From DASTPP01 sp035762175 (GTDB lineage: Bacteria > Myxococcota_A > Polyangia > Polyangiales > Polyangiaceae), in contig DASTPP010000346.1 in assembly GCA_035762175.1 (NCBI GenBank), positions 1 through 26,281 on the forward strand: 26,281 nucleotides of DNA. The letters are read 5' to 3'. Each line of letters opens with the position of its first letter. The first letter of the stretch is position 1. The translations under genes were made by a program, and so were the position numbers. Below are positions 15,614 through 22,625 of this stretch, one piece after another. Below the pieces are notes generated by a model that searched no databases, was not told the origin of the DNA, and saw only the letters and a list, made by a program, of their open reading frames with translations.

Positions 15614-16063
15614 GGGTCGGTACGGCACCCGATCGATCGGACGGCCGCACAGCCCTGAGCGTAGAAGCGGCGTCGACTGGCGCGCAACCTCTTGCGGTAT
15701 CGGGGGGCGGCCGGAGGGACAAAGAGCGCCCGAGGTAGGATGACCACCGCCCCCGCCCCCCGCAACCTGGGGCCGGGAGGCGGCCGCGGGCGCCTCGGCC
15801 GCGAGCCTCGCCCGAAAACGCCCCGGGCGTCGAAAAGTTCGCAACCGCCCGGCGGGCTTGGCCGAGCGGAAGAGCATGAAGCAACGAATTCATCTGCCTT
15901 CGCGCCCCGCGGGCGGGCGCGGCGGGTCGGGTCGGGGCGCCTTTCAGGGCCGGCCCCGGGGGTCGGGCGGGGCGGGCAGCGCCCGGGCGCGGGGGCCCCT
16001 CGTCCCCCGGCGGCCGGCGGCGGGCCGGGGGCCGGGGGCCGGGCGGGCGCGGAGGGCGGGCTG
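15614..16063. promoter_or_regulatory. Divergent FHA/kinase promoter region with palindromes
   Basis: This 450-bp divergent gap holds CCGATCGATCGG (15629-15640), a 12-bp palindrome 16 bp upstream of the FHA start, and CGCAA-CCTC-TTGCG (15683-15696). The second half (about 15900-16050) is a G-rich run with no signal except the kinase ribosome-binding site GGAGG at 16051. No convincing -10/-35 element is seen. Confidence 0.4.
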
Positions 16064-18475
16064 ATGGCCAGGCCGGGCGAGACCTGGGCGGCCGGAGCGC
16101 TCATTCCGGGCACCGATTACCGCGTCGTGCGGCTGATCGGCCGGGGCGGCTTCGGCGAGGTGTTCGAGGTCGAGCACGTGCACCTGACCCGGCGCTTCGC
16201 CGTCAAGGTGCTGAGCTGGGCGCACGCCGGGCGCGGCGATCTGGTCGAGCGGCTCAAGCGCGAGGCGCGCTCGCTCGCGCGCCTGCACCCGCACCCGAAC
16301 CTGGTCGAGGTGACCGACCTGCGCCAGGCCGCCGACGGGCGCGCCTTCCTCGTGATGGAGCGGCTGCACGGCCGCACGCTCGCCGAGGGCCTGCGCGCGG
16401 GCCGCGCGACGCCCCCCGGCGCCGCCGCCGACGTCATGCGGCAGCTGCTCTCGGCCCTCGGCGCCGCCCATCGACTCGGGCTCGTGCACCGCGACGTCAA
16501 GCCGAGCAACGTCTTCGTCTGCGACGACGGCACGGTCAAGCTGCTCGACTTCGGCATCGTCAAGGTGCTCACCGAGACGGGCGGCGCGCAGACGATGCCC
16601 GGGGCGGTCGTCGGCACGCCCGGCTACATGGCGCCCGAGTACATCGAGGGCGCGGCGCCCGACGCGCGCTCCGACGTCTACAGCGCCGGCGTCGTGCTCT
16701 GGGAGATGCTCGCCGGCCGTTCGCCCTTCGCGCGGGGGCAGTCCGGCCTCGATCTGCTCGCGCGCGCCGTCGTCGAGGGGGTGCCGGCGCTCGAAGACGA
16801 GGGCCACGGCGCGCTGCCCGCCGGCCTGCGCGCCGTCGTCCGCAAGGCCACCGCGCGCCGCCCCGACGATCGCTACGCCTCGGCCGACGAGTTCGCCCTC
16901 GGGCTCGAGGCGGCGCTGCGCGAGGGCGACGTGCCGAGGCCCGCGCGCGTGCTCAAGGCGCCCGCCGGGCCCCCGCGCCCGGCCCCCGCGGCGACGGGCG
17001 ACGCCGCCGCGCCCGCCCCGGCCGCGCCGCGCTCGCTCCCCGCCGCGCCCGCCCCGGCCGCACCGCGCTCGCTCCCCGCCTCGCCCGCCCCGGCCGCGCC
17101 GCGCTCGTCCCCCGCCGCGCTCGCCCCGGCTGCGCCGCGCTCGTCCCCCGCCGCGCCACCCTCGCTGGGCGCCGCCACCCCGCGGGTGCGCTACGACGCG
17201 ACAACCGGGCTGGCGCCCGCGACCCCCGGCGACGACGGCGACGAGGCGGTCGACACCCTGCGCGCCGCCTTCAGCGACGAGGTGCCCGGCGCGTCGCTCG
17301 TCTCGCTCTTCGACGAGCCCGAGCGAGGCGACGCCGCGCCCCCGACGCGCCTTTCCGAGCCGCCCAGCGCGCCGAGCCCCGACCGCGTCGAGTACGCGCT
17401 CGCCTACCTGCCGACGCCCGACCCCGGCGTCCGCGCTCCGAGGCGGCCGCGGGGCGCGAGCCGGCGCGTCGTGCTCGAGCTGCCGGCCCCCGGCGCGCCG
17501 CCCCCCTCGGCGAAGGCGCTCGTCTTCGCGCCCACGCTGCCCTCGGCCGCCGCGCTTGCGCCCCCGCCCTCGGAGCCCGGGCCGGCGCGCGCCCCGGCGC
17601 CGTCCACCGCCGAAACCCACGTGCGTAGCCTGCCGACCCCGACCGCCGTGCCCCAGGCCCTCGGCCCCGCCGGGCATGCCGCCGAGCCCCCCGCGGGCGC
17701 GCGCGAGGCCGAGGGCGGCGGCAAGGCCAAGGCGAGGCGCGTCCTCCGGGCGCTCCGCGCGTCGCGCTCGGGCCTCGCCGCGCTCGCCTTCGGGGCCGCG
17801 CTCGGCGTCGCGTGGGGCCTCGCCCGGGCCCGGGGCGGCGCCGGGGCCCGCGGCAATACGAATTCGGATAATAACGAATACGTACTCGTCGCGCCCTCCG
17901 CCGCCCCGCCGCCGAGCGCCGGGCCGCCCGCCGAGGCGCCGCCCCCGGCCGCGAGGCTCGCGCCGACGCCCCCCGCTTCGGGCGAGGCGCCGGCGGGCGA
18001 GCTGGCCTTCGCCCCCCGCGCCTCGCTCGCTTCGGCCACCTCGGCCGCCTCGGCCGCCTCGGCCGCCCCGACGCACGAGGCGCCGGGCCCCGCCCCCGAA
18101 GCCAGACCCGAGCCCGCCCCGACGAACGCCCCTTCGCCCGGCGAGGTCGCGCCCCCCGCCGCGAGCGCCGCCCCCTCGCCGGGCCCGAGCGCGGCCTTGG
18201 CCGGGGCGCCGCCCGCCTCGGCCACGCCCCCGCAAGCAGTGCCGCCCGCCTCGGCGAGCGCCCCGCCTTCGAGCGCAAGCGAGGCGCCGGCTCAGGCGGC
18301 GCCGGGGGGGCGGGGCTTTGCGCCGGCGTCATCGAACCTGAGCTCGCCCGAGGGGCGCCCGCCGAGCAAGCCCAAGGCCGACGCCCCGGCCGGCAGCGCG
18401 GGGGCGCCGCGGCGTGAGGGCAAGCCAAACGCCCGCTCTCGAAGCAAGGGCCTCGGGCCCTCGCATGACTTCTGA
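16064..18475 (+). CDS. Transmembrane Ser/Thr protein kinase (PknB-like)
   Basis: This 803-residue protein starts at ATG 16064 behind GGAGG; a longer open frame upstream has no support. The kinase domain spans about 18-285: glycine loop GRGGFGEV (26-33), Lys48 in FAVKVL, Glu67, HRDVKPSN (142-149), DFG (162-164), GTPGYMAPEY (184-193) and Asp204. All catalytic residues are present, so activity is expected. Residues 285-565 form a Pro/Ala-rich linker with a four-unit 36-bp repeat. One membrane helix lies at about 570-588 (SGLAALAFGAALGVAWGLA). The C-terminal 210 residues are an extracytoplasmic Pro/Ala/Ser-rich region with no recognised sensor. An Asn-rich patch NTNSDNNEYV at about 598-607 is unusually AT-rich. 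The gene is divergent from the FHA gene and ends before a hairpin. Confidence 0.93.
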   Translation: MARPGETWAAGALIPGTDYRVVRLIGRGGFGEVFEVEHVHLTRRFAVKVLSWAHAGRGDLVERLKREARSLARLHPHPNLVEVTDLRQAADGRAFLVMERLHGRTLAEGLRAGRATPPGAAADVMRQLLSALGAAHRLGLVHRDVKPSNVFVCDDGTVKLLDFGIVKVLTETGGAQTMPGAVVGTPGYMAPEYIEGAAPDARSDVYSAGVVLWEMLAGRSPFARGQSGLDLLARAVVEGVPALEDEGHGALPAGLRAVVRKATARRPDDRYASADEFALGLEAALREGDVPRPARVLKAPAGPPRPAPAATGDAAAPAPAAPRSLPAAPAPAAPRSLPASPAPAAPRSSPAALAPAAPRSSPAAPPSLGAATPRVRYDATTGLAPATPGDDGDEAVDTLRAAFSDEVPGASLVSLFDEPERGDAAPPTRLSEPPSAPSPDRVEYALAYLPTPDPGVRAPRRPRGASRRVVLELPAPGAPPPSAKALVFAPTLPSAAALAPPPSEPGPARAPAPSTAETHVRSLPTPTAVPQALGPAGHAAEPPAGAREAEGGGKAKARRVLRALRASRSGLAALAFGAALGVAWGLARARGGAGARGNTNSDNNEYVLVAPSAAPPPSAGPPAEAPPPAARLAPTPPASGEAPAGELAFAPRASLASATSAASAASAAPTHEAPGPAPEARPEPAPTNAPSPGEVAPPAASAAPSPGPSAALAGAPPASATPPQAVPPASASAPPSSASEAPAQAAPGGRGFAPASSNLSSPEGRPPSKPKADAPAGSAGAPRREGKPNARSRSKGLGPSHDF
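17011..17154. repeat. 36-bp tandem repeat, four units, in kinase linker
   Basis: Units start at 17011, 17047, 17083 and 17119 and encode a 12-residue APAAPRS-type repeat (APAAPRSLPA). The copies differ at a few third positions and at L/S. The repeat lies in the juxtamembrane linker, so copy number would change linker length without shifting frame. Confidence 0.85.
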
Positions 18476-18542
18476 CGATGAGAGAAGTCGATCGCGCGCG
18501 AAGCGGCTTGGCCTCGCTCTCGAAGTGTGCCTGCCGGTCGCG

Positions 18543-18563
18543 CCCCTTTGGTCGGCAAAGGGG
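18543..18563 (+). terminator. Likely terminator after the kinase
   Basis: CCCCTTTG (18543-18550) and CAAAGGGG (18556-18563) are perfect arms around a 5-base loop, 67 bp after the kinase stop. The T-run is missing, so it would be a weak or Rho-aided terminator. Position and stem favour this reading. Confidence 0.5.
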
Positions 18564-18663
18564 GCCGGGCGCCCGAGGTGTGTACGCCAGGAAGCGGCTC
18601 GGGTCTGTCGTGGGTGTCAGCCGAGCCGTTAGGGGCCAAAAACAGCAAGAAAATGAAAGAAAT

Positions 18664-18692
18664 TTGACCTTAACTTACTTTTTAGTTAATAA
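18664..18692 (+). promoter_or_regulatory. Candidate sigma-70-like promoter overlapped by an inverted repeat
   Basis: TTGACC (18664-18669) is a 5-of-6 -35 box, spaced 17 bp from TAATAA (18687-18692), a poor -10. The arms TTAACT (18670-18675) and AGTTAA (18684-18689) are perfect complements, 8 bp apart. They fill the spacer and overlap the -10, the usual place for a repressor operator. A start site about 7 bases after the -10 would fall at the ATG (18700), or give a 21-base leader for GTG 18721. Confidence 0.45.
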
Positions 18693-18699
18693 ATGGCTC

Positions 18700-20049
18700 A
18701 TGACGCGCGAGGGTAGCGAGGTGGGGTCGACGGGCGATGTCCTCGAGCCCTGGCTTGATCGCTTGGGGCCGCCGGCGCGGGCGTGGCTGCGGCGGGCGCC
18801 GAGGCTTTTGCGCTGGGCGCGCGACGCCGCGATGGTGACGCGGGGGCTGCGGGCCGAGCCGACGCCGCTCTCGCGGCGCTATGCGCCGGCGGCGCGCGGG
18901 GCCGAGGCGGCCTTGCCGGGCGAGCGGCGGCTGCGGGTGCTCGAGGTCCGGCGCGAGACCGACGAGGCGCTCAGCGTGGTGTTCGAGCGGCCCGAGGGGC
19001 TGTCGTTCGAGGCGGGGCAGTTCTTGACCTTGCTCTTGCCGGCGGGCCCGGGCGGGCTCGTGCGGCGCTCGTACTCGCTCTCGTCGACGCCGGCCGAGGG
19101 CGAGCCCTTGGTGGTGACGGTCAAGCGGGTGCGGGGCGGGCTGGGCTCGGGCTACGTGCACGATCGGCTGCGGCCGGGGCAGGTGGTGCGGGCGCGCGGC
19201 CCCTCGGGCGCGTTCACGTACCGGCCTTCGGGCGGGCCCGAGCGCCTCTTGCTCGTCGGCGGCGGCAGCGGCATCACGCCGCTGATGGCCATCGCGCGCA
19301 CGGCGCTCGCGCGCTCGCCCGGCGCCGAGGTCGAGTTGCTCTACGCCAACCGCTCGGCCCCCGACGTCATCTTCGCCGACGCGCTCGCGGCGCTCGCGGC
19401 GGGGGGGCGCCTGCGCGTGACGCACTTTCTCGAGGCCCCCGGGGGGCCGCTGCCGCACCGGGCGGGGCGCGTCGGCCGGGCCGATCTCGCCGCGGCCCTC
19501 GCGCGCGCGAGCGGCGGGCCCGAGCCCTCGATCTACCTCTGCGGGCCGGGGCCGATGATGCGCGAGGCGCTCGCGGCCTTCGAGGCGCTCGGCGTGCCGG
19601 CCGGGCGGGTGCGGGTCGAGCACTTTCACAGCGCGCCGGGCGCGGCCGAGGGCGCGAGCCGCGAGCCGAGGCGGCTCGAGGTGGCGGGCCGGCCCGTCGT
19701 CGTCGCGCCCGGGCAGACGCTGCTCGAGGCGGCCACGGCCGCGGGCGTCGCGATGGACTTCTCGTGCACGATGGGCGGCTGCGGCGCGTGCGCGGTGCGC
19801 CTCGTGCGCGGCGAGGTCGTGCTCGACGAGCCCAACTGCTTGAGCGAGGCCGAGCGCGAGGCGGGGGTGGTCCTCGCCTGCGTCGCGCGGCCCCGCACCG
19901 ACGTCGCCGTCGAGCCGCTCGCCGCGGGCGCCGCCGCCGCGCCCGCCCCGGGCGGCGCGAACGCCGCGCCGCGCCCCGGCCGCGGCGCCCCCGCCCCGGG
20001 CCCGCCGCGGCCCGCGCCCGAAGCCCCGAGCCCCGCCGAGACGAGATAG
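18700..20049 (+). CDS. Ferredoxin reductase with C-terminal 2Fe-2S domain
   Basis: The protein is 449 residues from ATG 18700, or 442 from GTG 18721, which has the better upstream GAGGG. Residues 1-70 are a helical, Arg-rich extension. The FAD domain has RSYS (123-126) and the NAD(P) domain has GGGSGITP (187-194) and CGPGPMM (281-287). The plant-type ferredoxin domain binds 2Fe-2S through Cys356, Cys361, Cys364 and Cys394 (CTMGGCGAC with LACVARP). The tail (about 410-449) is Pro/Ala-rich. Such reductases pass electrons from NAD(P)H to a diiron oxygenase or desaturase. The adjacent ferritin-like gene, 9 bp downstream behind AGGAG, is the obvious acceptor (inference). Similar reductases serve acyl desaturases and aromatic oxygenases in other bacteria. 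Confidence 0.92.
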   Translation: MTREGSEVGSTGDVLEPWLDRLGPPARAWLRRAPRLLRWARDAAMVTRGLRAEPTPLSRRYAPAARGAEAALPGERRLRVLEVRRETDEALSVVFERPEGLSFEAGQFLTLLLPAGPGGLVRRSYSLSSTPAEGEPLVVTVKRVRGGLGSGYVHDRLRPGQVVRARGPSGAFTYRPSGGPERLLLVGGGSGITPLMAIARTALARSPGAEVELLYANRSAPDVIFADALAALAAGGRLRVTHFLEAPGGPLPHRAGRVGRADLAAALARASGGPEPSIYLCGPGPMMREALAAFEALGVPAGRVRVEHFHSAPGAAEGASREPRRLEVAGRPVVVAPGQTLLEAATAAGVAMDFSCTMGGCGACAVRLVRGEVVLDEPNCLSEAEREAGVVLACVARPRTDVAVEPLAAGAAAAPAPGGANAAPRPGRGAPAPGPPRPAPEAPSPAETR

Positions 20050-20058
20050 GAGTGTGCC

Positions 20059-21288
20059 ATGGCCCTGATCGAGACTCCCGAAGGCCAAGCCGAGACGCCC
20101 CGCTGGCGCAACCAGCTCACCGCCTACGGCGAGGCGGCGAGCCTGCTCACCGAGGTGCACAACCCGAAGGTGCTCGCCTCGCTCCTGCCCTCGGCCCTGC
20201 GCGGCTTCGTCGCGCAGCGGGGCAAGCAGGGCGTGCCGACGCTGATGCCGAGCGGGCACGAGACCTTCTTCGACTGGGGCTACACCGCCGACAAGCCCCA
20301 GATGCGCGAGCTGTACCGCCGCGCCAAGCAGAACCAGTGGGACGGCGAGGCGGCGCTCGACTGGTCGATCGACGTCGACCCGCTGAACCCGGAGGTGCCG
20401 CTCATCCCCTACGAGTACTTCGCGAGCGAGCGCATCGGGCGGCGGCTCGGCGCCGCGCGCGACTCGGAGGTCGACCTGAAGCTGCGCTACGAGCTCACCT
20501 GCTGGATGTTGAGCCAGTTCTTGCACGGCGAGCAGGGCGCGATGCACGCGGCCGCGCAGGTCAACGAGAGCGTGCAGTGGATGGACGGCAAGTTCTACGC
20601 CGCCACGCAGGTGATGGACGAGGCGCGGCACGTCGAGGTCTTCCACCGGTACCTCGCGACGAAGCTCGGCAAGCTCTACGTCGTCAACGACAACCTCTTC
20701 GTCATCGTCGACGCGCTGATGCACGACGCGCGGTGGGACATGAAGTTCCTCGGGATGCAGCTGATGATCGAGGGCCTCGCCCTCGGCGCCTTCGGCATGC
20801 TGTACAAGCTGACGGCCGAGCCGCTGCTCAAGTCGCTCCTGCGCAACGTCATCCAGGACGAGGCGCGGCACGTGCACTTCGGCGTCATCGCGCTGCGCGA
20901 GCACTACGAGACGGCGCTCTCGCCGGCCGAGCTGCGCGAGCGCCAAGACTGGGCCTTCGAGGTGGCCCTGCTGATGCGCAACCGCTTCATGGCGCACGAG
21001 GTCTACGAAGAGCACTTCGCGGGCGCCTGCAGCCGCAAAGAGTGGAACGAGCTCGTGCTGACCGCGCCGGGCATGAGCGACTTCCGGCACACGATGTTCG
21101 AGCGGCTCGTGCCGAACCTGCGCTACGTCGGGCTGCTCGACGCGCGCATGGCCAAGCACTACGCCGACGCGGGCCTCTTGCGCTACGCCGGGGGCAAGAA
21201 CGCGGCCGAGCTCAGCGGCGACGACATGCTCGCCGAGCTCGACCGGCGCGGCGCGGCGGGCCTCATCGGCGCGCCGGCGGCGCCCTGA
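20059..21288 (+). CDS. Ferritin-like diiron protein, putative oxygenase/desaturase
   Basis: This 409-residue protein starts at ATG 20059. A four-helix diiron site is visible: Glu158 (HGEQGAM), Glu188/His191 (DEARHV), Glu238 (IEGLAL) and Glu268/His271 (DEARHV). This is the E, ExxH, E, ExxH pattern of the ferritin/oxygenase superfamily. The segment YRRAKQNQWDGEAALDWSIDVDP (about 86-108) resembles uncharacterised ferritin-like oxidases from memory. No membrane segment or signal is seen, so it should be cytoplasmic. It is co-transcribed with the reductase. Substrate is unknown: N-oxygenation, acyl desaturation or hydroxylation are all possible. I would not assign ferritin storage, because storage ferritins are much shorter and need no dedicated reductase. 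The C-terminus lies in a 43-bp tandem duplication. Confidence 0.88.
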   Translation: MALIETPEGQAETPRWRNQLTAYGEAASLLTEVHNPKVLASLLPSALRGFVAQRGKQGVPTLMPSGHETFFDWGYTADKPQMRELYRRAKQNQWDGEAALDWSIDVDPLNPEVPLIPYEYFASERIGRRLGAARDSEVDLKLRYELTCWMLSQFLHGEQGAMHAAAQVNESVQWMDGKFYAATQVMDEARHVEVFHRYLATKLGKLYVVNDNLFVIVDALMHDARWDMKFLGMQLMIEGLALGAFGMLYKLTAEPLLKSLLRNVIQDEARHVHFGVIALREHYETALSPAELRERQDWAFEVALLMRNRFMAHEVYEEHFAGACSRKEWNELVLTAPGMSDFRHTMFERLVPNLRYVGLLDARMAKHYADAGLLRYAGGKNAAELSGDDMLAELDRRGAAGLIGAPAAP

Positions 21289-21338
21289 GCCGCGGGCGGC
21301 GGGCCTCATCGGCGCGCCGGCGGCGCCCTGCGCCGCGG
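21253..21338. repeat. 43-bp tandem duplication over the diiron gene stop codon
   Basis: Bases 21253-21295 and 21296-21338 match at 42 of 43 positions. The single difference changes the TGA stop (21286-21288) to TGC in the second copy. As 43 is not a multiple of three, the second copy would be read in another frame. Confidence 0.9.
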
Positions 21339-21480
21339 GCCGCCGCGCCCCCGAGACGGTCCCGCGCCGGCGGCCGGCGCCTCGCGCGCGGGGGCGGGGC
21401 GCTCGGCCCGAGCGGGCGGCGCGCTCGGCCGCGCCGGCGGAGGCAGGGCGCCCGGCCCGAGCGGGCGGGGGGCGGGGGGC
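21339..21480. terminator. Convergent 3' spacer with palindromes and a repeated 23-mer
   Basis: Between convergent genes lies GCTCGG-C-CCGAGC (21401-21413). It sits within a 23-bp block (21397-21419) repeated at 21446-21468 with one mismatch. A third, shorter version overlaps the serC stop (21481). The hairpins may terminate one or both transcripts. No gene is seen. Confidence 0.4.
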
Positions 21481-22572
21481 TCAGGCCGAGCGGGCGAAGG
21501 CGCGCATGTACTCGGCGAGCAGCTCGGCCGACTCGGGGGCGAGCGCGTTGTAGAGCGAGACGCGCACGCCGCCGACCGAGCGGTGGCCGCGCAGGCCGAC
21601 CATCTCGCGCGCCTCGGCGCCGGCCAAGAACTTCGCCTCGAGCTCGGGCGTCGGCAGCCGGAAGACGACGTTGACGCGCGAGCGGCTCTCGCGCTCGACC
21701 GGCGCCCGAAAGACCTCGGGAGAGTCGTCGATCGCCTCGTAGATCGCGCCCGCCTTGCGGCGGCTCTCGGCCTCGATCGCGCCGAGGCCGCCCTTCTGCT
21801 CGAGCCAGCGCAGGACGAGGCAGACGACGTAGACGTTGAAGGTCGGCGCCGTGTGGTAGAGCGAGTCGTGCGCGGCGTGCGTCGCGTAGCGGAAGACCTG
21901 CGGCAGGTCTTGCCGGGCGCGGGCGACGAGGTCGTTCTTCACGATGACGATCGTCACGCCGCTCGGCCCCGCGTTCTTCTGCGCCCCGGCGTAGATGAGG
22001 CCGAAGCGCGCGACGTCGACCGGGCGCGACAGGAAGTCGCTCGACATGTCGCAGACGAGCGGCACGCCCGCGGGCGCCGCCGGCACGCGCTGGTACTGCA
22101 CGCCGTCGATGGTCTCGTTGCTCGTGTAGTGCAGGTAGGCGGCGCCGGGGTCGACGTCGGCCTCGTCGTCGCGGGCGACGCGCGCGTACTGCCCCCCGGC
22201 CTCGGTCGAGGCCGCGAGCCGCGCCTCGCCGACCGTGCGCGCCTCGGCGATGGCGCGCTCGCCCCAGCGCCCCGTCACGACGTAGGCGGCGTGGCCCCCG
22301 GGCGGCAGCAGGTTCATCGGCGCCATGGCGAACTGCTGGTGGGCGCCCCCCTGCACGAGCAAGACGGCGTAGTCGCCCGGCACGCCGAGCAGCGCGCGCA
22401 GCCGCGCGAGCGTCTCGTGGTGCACGGCCTCGTAGGCCTTGCCCCGGTGGCTGTGCTCGAGAATGCTCATGCCCGTGCCCCGGTAGTCGACGAGCTCGTC
22501 GCGGGCCTGCTCGAGCACCGCCAGGGGCAGCGTGGCGGGGCCGGGGTTGAAGTTGTGGACGCGCTTGGCCAT
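21481..22572 (-). CDS. serC: Phosphoserine aminotransferase
   Basis: This 363-residue protein has the normal length for SerC. It converts 3-phosphohydroxypyruvate and glutamate to phosphoserine, and serves PLP synthesis in some bacteria. It is a cytoplasmic fold-type I PLP enzyme. It begins HNFNPGPATLP, has GMSILEHSHRG (34-44) and LVQGGAHQQFAM (72-83), Asp175 in CDMSSDF, and the Schiff-base Lys199 in AGAQKNAGPSG. GLRGHRSVGGVRVSLYNAL sits near the end. The ATG start at 22572 has GGAG about 7 bases upstream. It lies 53 bp after purD on the same strand, so the two may share a transcript. Confidence 0.97.
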   Translation of the reverse strand: MAKRVHNFNPGPATLPLAVLEQARDELVDYRGTGMSILEHSHRGKAYEAVHHETLARLRALLGVPGDYAVLLVQGGAHQQFAMAPMNLLPPGGHAAYVVTGRWGERAIAEARTVGEARLAASTEAGGQYARVARDDEADVDPGAAYLHYTSNETIDGVQYQRVPAAPAGVPLVCDMSSDFLSRPVDVARFGLIYAGAQKNAGPSGVTIVIVKNDLVARARQDLPQVFRYATHAAHDSLYHTAPTFNVYVVCLVLRWLEQKGGLGAIEAESRRKAGAIYEAIDDSPEVFRAPVERESRSRVNVVFRLPTPELEAKFLAGAEAREMVGLRGHRSVGGVRVSLYNALAPESAELLAEYMRAFARSA

Positions 22573-22625
22573 GGTCGTCTCCGCGGAAGGGGGGCAGGGG
22601 GCGAGCTACGAAGGGGCGTGTGGGC

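Larger units (their letters stand above)
18476..18699. promoter_or_regulatory. Regulatory gap between kinase and reductase, ending in an AT-rich island
   Basis: This 224-bp gap has a hairpin at 18543-18563 and an AT-rich island (about 18640-18700) unlike the surrounding DNA. The stretch 18478-18639 has no gene I would support; an in-frame extension of the reductase through it gives an implausible Arg/Cys-rich N-terminus. Confidence 0.5.

Noticed and set aside
15861..15905. tRNA-like D-arm (TGGCCGAGCGGAAGAGC)
   Set aside because: No matching anticodon arm, no TTCGA-type T-arm and no acceptor stem were found.
15692..16063. Longer N-terminus for the kinase
   Set aside because: It is low-complexity Gly/Arg/Pro from G-rich DNA; the ATG at 16064 has a good GGAGG.
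18478..18699. Longer N-terminus for the reductase
   Set aside because: The extension is Arg/Cys-rich, crosses a hairpin and the promoter-like island, and has no support.
20059..21288. Ferritin iron-storage function
   Set aside because: Length (409 residues) and the coupled reductase fit an oxidase or oxygenase better than a storage ferritin.
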